A stretch of 9,686 nt of DNA, taken from DATBWZ01 sp036514535. GTDB taxonomy: Bacteria > JAMCPX01 > DATBWZ01. The notes under the pieces are model-generated. The model made no database searches. It saw only the letters and a list, made by a program, of their open reading frames with translations, and had not been told where the DNA came from. The stretch covers positions 1 to 9,686 of the forward strand of contig DATBWZ010000140.1 of the NCBI GenBank assembly GCA_036514535.1, in the 5' to 3' direction. A program made the position numbers and the translations under genes. Positions 5,708-9,686 of the stretch are shown piece by piece (position 1 is the stretch's first letter; every line of letters starts with the position of its first letter).

Positions 5708-6328
5708 CTAATCATAATTTTCGTTTTCATTCCTGACCGTCTCAGCTTTTTCCTTTTCCTGATATTTAATCATCCATTTTATTACTTTAGTTACGAATTT
5801 TCTCGTTGAATCAATTGGCGGGATGTCCTGGTACCGCGAAACCCTTTCTGCTCCCGCATGATATGCTGCAAGAGCAAGTGAAATATTTCCATCAAAGCGG
5901 GAGAGTAAAAGTTTCAGCAACCGGACCCCGCCGTCAATATTGTCGCCCGGATGGAAGACATCTTTTACTTTCAGCATCTCTGCTGTTCCAGGCATGAGTT
6001 GCATTAATCCCATTGCTCCAGCATTGGAAACAGCATGAGGATTAAAATCGCTTTCAACCTTTATTACTGCCTTTACAAGAGGATAATCAACATTGTGCTT
6101 GCTTGCGGCACGCTTTATAATACCGTCAAGATCTCTTAACATGATAGAATTTTTTTGTATCTTGTATCTCTCTTTATAGAGCAGTTTGAATTCGTCTTTT
6201 GAGGGAATATTGGTAAAAAATGGTACACCCTCTTTGTCTACGCTCATGTATATGTCGGCGAATGAGATTGTTATCCATGAGAAAGACAACAAACAGCAAA
6301 ACCCCACTATATTTAGCCGGTATTTCAC
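5708..6328 (-). CDS. Secreted lytic transglycosylase, SLT family with DUF4124-like N-terminus
   Basis: A 206-residue exported enzyme from the GTG start. It begins MKYR, followed by a hydrophobic stretch ending SFA-D, a classic signal peptide. Next comes IYMSVDKEGVPFFTNIPS, matching the short DUF4124 beta domain common on envelope proteins. The SLT/goose-lysozyme domain follows, with catalytic Glu92 in KVESDFNP, then GAMGLMQLMPGTA, AAYHAGAERV (His where most relatives have Asn) and IPPIDSTRKFVTKV. Such enzymes cleave peptidoglycan between MurNAc and GlcNAc, forming 1,6-anhydroMurNAc in the periplasm. A TTG at 6352 would add eight residues, but it lies between the -35 and -10 of the promoter at 6341-6369, so GTG 6328 is preferred. 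No Shine-Dalgarno is visible. The stop overlaps the ribosome site of the next gene. Relatives near pilus genes exist, but the exact substrate step is uncertain. Confidence 0.9.
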   Translation of the reverse strand: MKYRLNIVGFCCLLSFSWITISFADIYMSVDKEGVPFFTNIPSKDEFKLLYKERYKIQKNSIMLRDLDGIIKRAASKHNVDYPLVKAVIKVESDFNPHAVSNAGAMGLMQLMPGTAEMLKVKDVFHPGDNIDGGVRLLKLLLSRFDGNISLALAAYHAGAERVSRYQDIPPIDSTRKFVTKVIKWMIKYQEKEKAETVRNENENYD

Positions 6329-6340
6329 TTTTAAGTTATA

Positions 6341-6369
6341 ATTATAGAACAATATATAATAAAAGTCAA
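6341..6369 (-). promoter_or_regulatory. Promoter of the transglycosylase-pgsA operon
   Basis: Read on the minus strand, TTGACT (6369-6364) and exact TATAAT (6346-6341) are 17 bp apart. A second TTGACT copy lies 17 bases further upstream (6386-6381) and could be an alternative -35. The predicted start is near 6332-6335, leaving only four to seven bases before the GTG at 6328. Confidence 0.75.
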
Positions 6370-6479
6370 TTTTTTGTATAAGTCAAGGACATATGCGACA
6401 ATTCCCCCTACTCAATAAGATAATCAATAGGTGATTTAATTCCCCAACATTTTCTTCGGTCATAGGAGTCATCAGGAAT
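6370..6479. other. Intergenic stretch after the epimerase gene
   Basis: No good intrinsic terminator is visible. An imperfect hairpin arm pair AGGAGT (6464-6469) and ACTCCT (6482-6487) straddles the epimerase stop but lacks a U tract. A 29-codon minus-strand frame runs from ATG 6472 to TGA/TAA-type stop at 6383-6385, with AGGAG ending ten bases upstream of its ATG inside the last epimerase codons. It has no recognisable domain and may be chance. Confidence 0.4.
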
Positions 6480-6875
6480 TCACTCCTGCTGGCAGAGTTC
6501 AAGCAGAACCCCGTTGGCTGATTCTGGATGAACAAAGGCGATAAGCATATCATGAGCCCCTTTTCTCGGGGTATCATCAATCATCCGGACACCGCGGGAT
6601 TTCAGCGTATGGATTGCTTTATTTATATCCCTCACCTCTATTGCAATATGATGAATACCCTCGCCGTATCTTTCAATAAATTTATGGACCGGACTTGCGG
6701 GCGAGGTGGGCTCAAGCAACTCTATTCTGCTCCCTCCAATCTGGACAAAGGCAACCCTTACGGAATCACCTGGAACACCCTCAAACTGAACGCTTTCTTT
6801 TCCAAGGAGCGTAGTATAAATACCAATGGATTCTTCTATTTTTTTCACGGCAATCCCGATGTGATTGATCTTCAT
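6480..6875 (-). CDS. mce: Methylmalonyl-CoA epimerase, VOC superfamily
   Basis: A 131-residue protein of the usual length for methylmalonyl-CoA epimerase, which interconverts the (S) and (R) forms of methylmalonyl-CoA between propionyl-CoA carboxylase (or transcarboxylase) and the B12-dependent mutase. The two-fold beta-alpha-beta-beta-beta plan of VOC proteins is clear: NHIGIAVKKIEESI, GGSRIELLEPTSP, GIHHIAIEVRDI and NGVLLELCQ. The four metal ligands appear as His5, Glu52, His76 and Glu126, with spacing close to that of the Propionibacterium enzyme. Other VOC members (glyoxalase-like) are possible, but the ELLEP and EGIHHIA motifs favour the epimerase. The start lies 12 bases after the pilin stop with only a weak ribosome site, so it is probably translated from the pilin message. 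No mutase or carboxylase gene is present in the window. Confidence 0.9.
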   Translation of the reverse strand: MKINHIGIAVKKIEESIGIYTTLLGKESVQFEGVPGDSVRVAFVQIGGSRIELLEPTSPASPVHKFIERYGEGIHHIAIEVRDINKAIHTLKSRGVRMIDDTPRKGAHDMLIAFVHPESANGVLLELCQQE

Positions 6876-6887
6876 ACATGACTACAC

Positions 6888-7538
6888 TCAATTTAAGACA
6901 TCGTTGTGTCCTGTTTCCTGACAGGGCATACCATCAATTGCAGATTTCTGGTTATCTATACCTGCGCCCCTTATCCACCATTTGTCTATGAATGTATCCC
7001 CATCAATATCGCCTGCTGCCTCAGCACAGAAGATTGCCTCTTTTCCATCCACTATCTCAACCCCTGGACAGGTTGCTGGCCATGTAGGACCTGCACCTGG
7101 CAAACATCCTCCTGCTCCTGCACCCAGTGCGAATGCTGGATTTGGTGGGTTTGCATCACCACAGTCCCCGCCTGGTGGTGTCCCCCATTTATCTAAATCA
7201 ACAAGCCAGCCACAGACAACGCAGGCTCCTCCACCACCCCCCCCAACTGGACAGGGTGCTGAAGGACTTAAGTTTGCTGCCCCTCCCATGGAATAACAAT
7301 ACTTGTTTCCGCGCTCTGGCTTAAATCCAATCAAGCATACATCTCCACTTGCAAAATCCTCTTTCTCTGCATAATAGTTTGCAACTGAGGCTGTGAATAA
7401 TCCCTTGAGGTTGCTCTTAGCCTCTGTCTGCCTTGCCCTTGCCTGAAACCTCATAAAATTAGGAATTGCAATTGCGGCAAGAATGCCGATGATTGCTACA
7501 ACAATCATCAATTCTATGAGAGTAAACCCGTTCTTCAT
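6888..7538 (-). CDS. pilA: Type IV pilin, cysteine-rich
   Basis: A 216-residue prepilin. The leader is four residues (MKNG), cleaved before Phe5, and the mature N-terminus FTLIELMIVVAIIGIL carries the conserved Glu at mature position 5 (Glu9 here), so it is a class III-signal substrate of prepilin peptidase and assembles in the inner membrane. The globular part is unusual, with ten cysteines (68, 81, 96, 106, 109, 126, 145, 157, 171, 206), a run of six glycines at 99-104, many Gly/Pro residues, and an Asp-rich loop DIDGDTFID (177-185) like calcium loops of other pilins. Whether it is the major pilin or a minor one cannot be told. The symbol is by family, not orthology. ATG 7538 overlaps the permease stop as ATGA, with GAAGGG about ten bases upstream. 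No prepilin peptidase or pilus motor is in the window. Confidence 0.93.
   Translation of the reverse strand: MKNGFTLIELMIVVAIIGILAAIAIPNFMRFQARARQTEAKSNLKGLFTASVANYYAEKEDFASGDVCLIGFKPERGNKYCYSMGGAANLSPSAPCPVGGGGGGACVVCGWLVDLDKWGTPPGGDCGDANPPNPAFALGAGAGGCLPGAGPTWPATCPGVEIVDGKEAIFCAEAAGDIDGDTFIDKWWIRGAGIDNQKSAIDGMPCQETGHNDVLN
7237..7244 (-). repeat. Eight-base G tract in the pilin coding strand
   Basis: The plus strand shows CCCCCCCC, so the coding strand has GGGGGGGG within the codons for the six-glycine run (residues 99-104). Such tracts can slip during replication and switch a gene out of frame. The present length keeps the frame open. Confidence 0.75.
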
Positions 7539-8302
7539 TTTAGGTCCCTTCTTCTAAAGATAAGAACTGCAACAGTTATTAAAAATACTGAATAACAAAT
7601 ACCATAAACTATTGCATTTAAGAAATAAGCACCCTCTACAGGGGTGCTGTAGGTAGCAAGGGGCTTAACATTCAGAATTTCAAGATTAGGCAGGGTCAAA
7701 TAGAAAAATTTTGCAACCCAGCGAAACAATGGGGAAAATTTTTCTGATGTAAAATACTGGAGGTCATGAGAGAGGTGTCCAATTACATAAAGTGTAAGTG
7801 AAATAATTGCACCGAGGGTCGGGGTTGTAAAGGTAGAAAAAAGAAGTGCAAATCCTCCGATTATCATAAACTGAAAGAATATTAGGACAAATGCCTGAAT
7901 TGTAACAAATTCTACCGGACTTCTGGCATACAAGAGTGCAATAAATAATGCAATCAGCATTATAATAGAATTTAATCCAAGAATCATTAGGAGTCCTAAG
8001 TATTTACCGAGAACAAAACTTGTGCGGGACACTGGCTTTGAGAGGATTGCATAAGCTGTTTTTCTGTCAACCTCTTTTGCAATTAAACCCACCCCCAGGA
8101 ATACAGATATAAGCACTCCGAATATTTCAATGCTTGAGAGTGAAATGTCCTTAACAATCCTCTCCCAGTCGCCAATTACAAAATAAGCTGCCTCTGCCCC
8201 AACCCCTATAAAAATCAGGGCAAACACAATGAGATTATAGAGGATCTTCTCCCTGATTGCCTCCTTGAATGTAAGAATTGCAATTGAGATTGTCTTTTTC
8301 AT
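7535..8302 (-). CDS. ABC-2 type transporter permease, PilI-like
   Basis: A 255-residue integral membrane protein with about six hydrophobic segments (roughly 20-43, 57-75, 102-125, 133-156, 160-178 and 226-249). The conserved ABC-2 stretch between the second and third segments is clear: IAKEVDRKTAYAILSKPVSR, followed by LGKYLG. It ends in a basic RRRDLK tail in the cytoplasm. It pairs with the ATPase encoded immediately upstream (four bases between stop and start) to form an inner-membrane exporter. Its stop TGA overlaps the pilin ATG by four bases, so permease and pilin are translationally coupled. By analogy with Myxococcus PilI, which is needed for pilus biogenesis, I infer a role in pilin or pilus-component handling. 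The transported substrate is unknown. Confidence 0.87.
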   Translation of the reverse strand: MKKTISIAILTFKEAIREKILYNLIVFALIFIGVGAEAAYFVIGDWERIVKDISLSSIEIFGVLISVFLGVGLIAKEVDRKTAYAILSKPVSRTSFVLGKYLGLLMILGLNSIIMLIALFIALLYARSPVEFVTIQAFVLIFFQFMIIGGFALLFSTFTTPTLGAIISLTLYVIGHLSHDLQYFTSEKFSPLFRWVAKFFYLTLPNLEILNVKPLATYSTPVEGAYFLNAIVYGICYSVFLITVAVLIFRRRDLK

Positions 8303-8306
8303 AGAT

Positions 8307-9239
8307 TTATCTTACCCATTCCTTTCCATAAGTCCGGACAAAATATTCCTCAAGTGTCTCACGGTGTGGAATCAGGGCAGCCAACTTACCCCCTGCCTGA
8401 ATTATATCCTGAACTGTCTTATCAACAAGTTCCTCCTTTTCAAGATAAATTGTTATCTGGTCAGCACCCCTAAGAATCCTTGTAGAGACGTTATTTAATT
8501 TTTCAATCAATCCTGTATTTCCTCCCCTGAATGATATTTCATATGATTTAATTCTTGCTCCGAGGAGTTCCTCCAGTTTGCCCTCGCCCTTGAGTTCACC
8601 ATTAAGTATTACCCCAATCCTGTCGCAGATTACCTCCACATCCGGCAATATGTGTGTTGAGAAGAATATGGTTTTGCCCCTTTCCTTAAGAGAGAGGATT
8701 ATATCCCTGAGTTCCTTTCTACCAATCGGGTCAAGTCCGGACATCGGCTCATCAAGAATAAGTATCTCTGGCTCTCCGAGAAGTGCCTGGGCAACCCCAA
8801 TCCGCTGAATCATTCCTTTTGAGTATGCCCTGAGTTTTAAATCCCCTGCCCCTTTGAGCCCAACAGCATTAAACAGTTCCTTTATCTTCTCTTTTCTTCC
8901 ATACCTTGGCATGCCGAGCAGGTTTGAATGAAAATTTAGAAATTCCTCACCAGTAAGAAAATCATGGAACTGCGGATTCTCTGGAAGGAAGCCAATCTTT
9001 TCCCTGATTCTTGGAGCACCTATGGGTTCACCTAATATCTTAATCCCTCCAGAATCCGCTGACAGGAGCCCGGTAAGAATTTTTATTGTTGTTGTCTTGC
9101 CGGCACCATTTGGACCGAGAAGGCCATAAACCTCACCCCTTTCCACAGAAAAAGAAAGCCCCTTGAGTGCAAGGAATCTTCTGCCCAAAAATCCCCGTCT
9201 AAATGATTTTTTTAGTTTATTTATTTCAACAATCTTCAT
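8307..9239 (-). CDS. ABC transporter ATP-binding protein, PilH-like
   Basis: A 310-residue cytoplasmic ATPase with all ABC motifs: Walker A GPNGAGKT (42-49), a Q-loop region FLPENPQF with Glu87 at the usual Gln position (common in ABC-2 exporters), signature YSKGMIQR (139-146), Walker B ILILDEP (159-165) and switch His196 in FFSTHIL. A C-terminal region of about 90 residues follows the ATPase core, including a beta-rich part and ending in LEEYFVRTYG, typical of ABC-2 drug/polysaccharide-type subunits. ATG 9239 is chosen because family homology (MKIVEINKLKKSF) begins there and it lies seven bases after the upstream stop with AGG in the spacer. A start at 9287 would overlap the upstream gene. 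It works with the permease encoded next. The closest known parallel in context is PilH of Myxococcus. Confidence 0.92.
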   Translation of the reverse strand: MKIVEINKLKKSFRRGFLGRRFLALKGLSFSVERGEVYGLLGPNGAGKTTTIKILTGLLSADSGGIKILGEPIGAPRIREKIGFLPENPQFHDFLTGEEFLNFHSNLLGMPRYGRKEKIKELFNAVGLKGAGDLKLRAYSKGMIQRIGVAQALLGEPEILILDEPMSGLDPIGRKELRDIILSLKERGKTIFFSTHILPDVEVICDRIGVILNGELKGEGKLEELLGARIKSYEISFRGGNTGLIEKLNNVSTRILRGADQITIYLEKEELVDKTVQDIIQAGGKLAALIPHRETLEEYFVRTYGKEWVR

Positions 9240-9246
9240 CTTGGAC

Positions 9247-9686
9247 CTAATTTTTATCCATTTTTTCAGAAAATTTAGAGGTATCAATCCTTAATGAACC
9301 CTTATAGGTTGTGCTTTGAGCTATACCCTGTTTATTAATAATATATTCGCCTCCAAATGGCTCTTCAGGAAGGACCCTCAAAATTCCTGCGGCAATAAGT
9401 TCTTCCAATTTTGCAGGTTTTTTGCCTGATTTTTTATAGAATTCCTCAATTGATGAGTTTAAAAGTTTTAAGTCTTTTTCCACGGTTAATTCCTTAATTC
9501 TCCTTTCCAGTTCTTTTTTTATATTCGGGTCCCTTTCTACATTAAAAGCATCTTCTGCAAACCTTAAACCGGCATCCGGGTCATCTGCTGTAGCGTATAA
9601 TTTTGTTGCCAAAAGTGCAAGGTATTTTGGATGAACACCGCCCTTCACATACCTTGATGCCATTGCCATATAATCCCCGGCCTTTC
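9247..9686 (-). CDS. TPR-like protein upstream of the pilus ABC genes, 5' end cut by window edge
   Basis: The C-terminal 146 or so residues of a longer protein. The frame stays open past the ATG at 9669 to the window edge (KAGDY precedes MAMASRY), so that ATG is internal. The visible part starts with helical repeat sequence resembling TPR (LALLATKLYATADDPDAGLRFAEDAF), then a helix-rich, charged region (KKELERRIKELTVEKDLKLL). It closes with a conserved-looking module: a GKKPAKLEELIAAGIL helix-turn followed by LPEEPFGGEYIIN, which recalls pseudopilin-type C-terminal segments with a P-x-DPFG turn. Similar TPR-plus-DPFG proteins occur beside ABC-pilin clusters in delta-type bacteria. It may fill the PilG slot, although similarity to PilG is not established. 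The stop lies seven bases before the ATPase ATG. Confidence 0.75.
   Translation of the reverse strand, partial: KAGDYMAMASRYVKGGVHPKYLALLATKLYATADDPDAGLRFAEDAFNVERDPNIKKELERRIKELTVEKDLKLLNSSIEEFYKKSGKKPAKLEELIAAGILRVLPEEPFGGEYIINKQGIAQSTTYKGSLRIDTSKFSEKMDKN

Noticed and set aside
6982..7296. Plus-strand reading frame of about 100 codons opposite the pilin, rich in proline
   Set aside because: It is the complement of the Gly/Pro-rich pilin region; the low complexity keeps the opposite frame open, and it has no ribosome site or recognisable domain.
9240..9287. Earlier start for the ABC ATPase
   Set aside because: It would overlap the upstream gene by 41 bases, and the ATPase family begins at the ATG at 9239.

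Overview
The window looks like core chromosome of a Gram-negative bacterium with type IV pili. I infer an uncultured Nitrospirota or Desulfobacterota-like lineage, with moderate to low confidence. The clues are the order rpoZ then bifunctional rel, an L28 with a CxxC zinc ribbon, a delta-type pilin head with an aspartate-rich loop, and a pilin gene fused translationally to an ABC-2 exporter pair. No phage, insertion sequence, CRISPR array, tRNA or rRNA was found. No gene-free stretch exceeds 300 bases; the longest are 917-1105 and 6353-6479.

Left part, + strand (1-3513): the 3' end of an ORF6N-domain gene, which is cut by the window edge, then cytidine deaminase (cdd), the RNA polymerase omega subunit (rpoZ) and bifunctional (p)ppGpp synthetase/hydrolase (rel). 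rpoZ has an exact consensus sigma-70 promoter and probably drives rel as well. cdd has its own extended -10 promoter placed so that transcription should start at or next to its ATG.

Middle, - strand (3514-6328): an envelope-flavoured operon read from high to low coordinate. It holds a secreted lytic transglycosylase, a cytoplasmic TPR protein with an AIM24-like C-terminal domain, and pgsA (phosphatidylglycerolphosphate synthase). rpmB (L28) follows with its own promoter. rel and rpmB meet tail to tail with no base between their stop codons and share one hairpin.

Right part, - strand (6480-9686): a tightly packed operon of a TPR-like protein (cut by the window edge), an ABC ATPase, an ABC-2 permease, a cysteine-rich type IV pilin and methylmalonyl-CoA epimerase. 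The permease stop and pilin start overlap as ATGA. The ATPase-permease-pilin set recalls the Myxococcus PilG/PilH/PilI plus PilA arrangement, so the transporter probably serves pilus biogenesis. The epimerase at the end of the operon has no obvious link to pili.

The most interesting points are a 12-bp perfect palindrome inside the ORF6N coding region, the zero-gap rel/rpmB junction, the TPR-AIM24 fusion next to pgsA, the pilin with ten cysteines and an eight-G coding tract, and two genes (cdd and the transglycosylase) that appear to be read from leaderless or nearly leaderless mRNAs.
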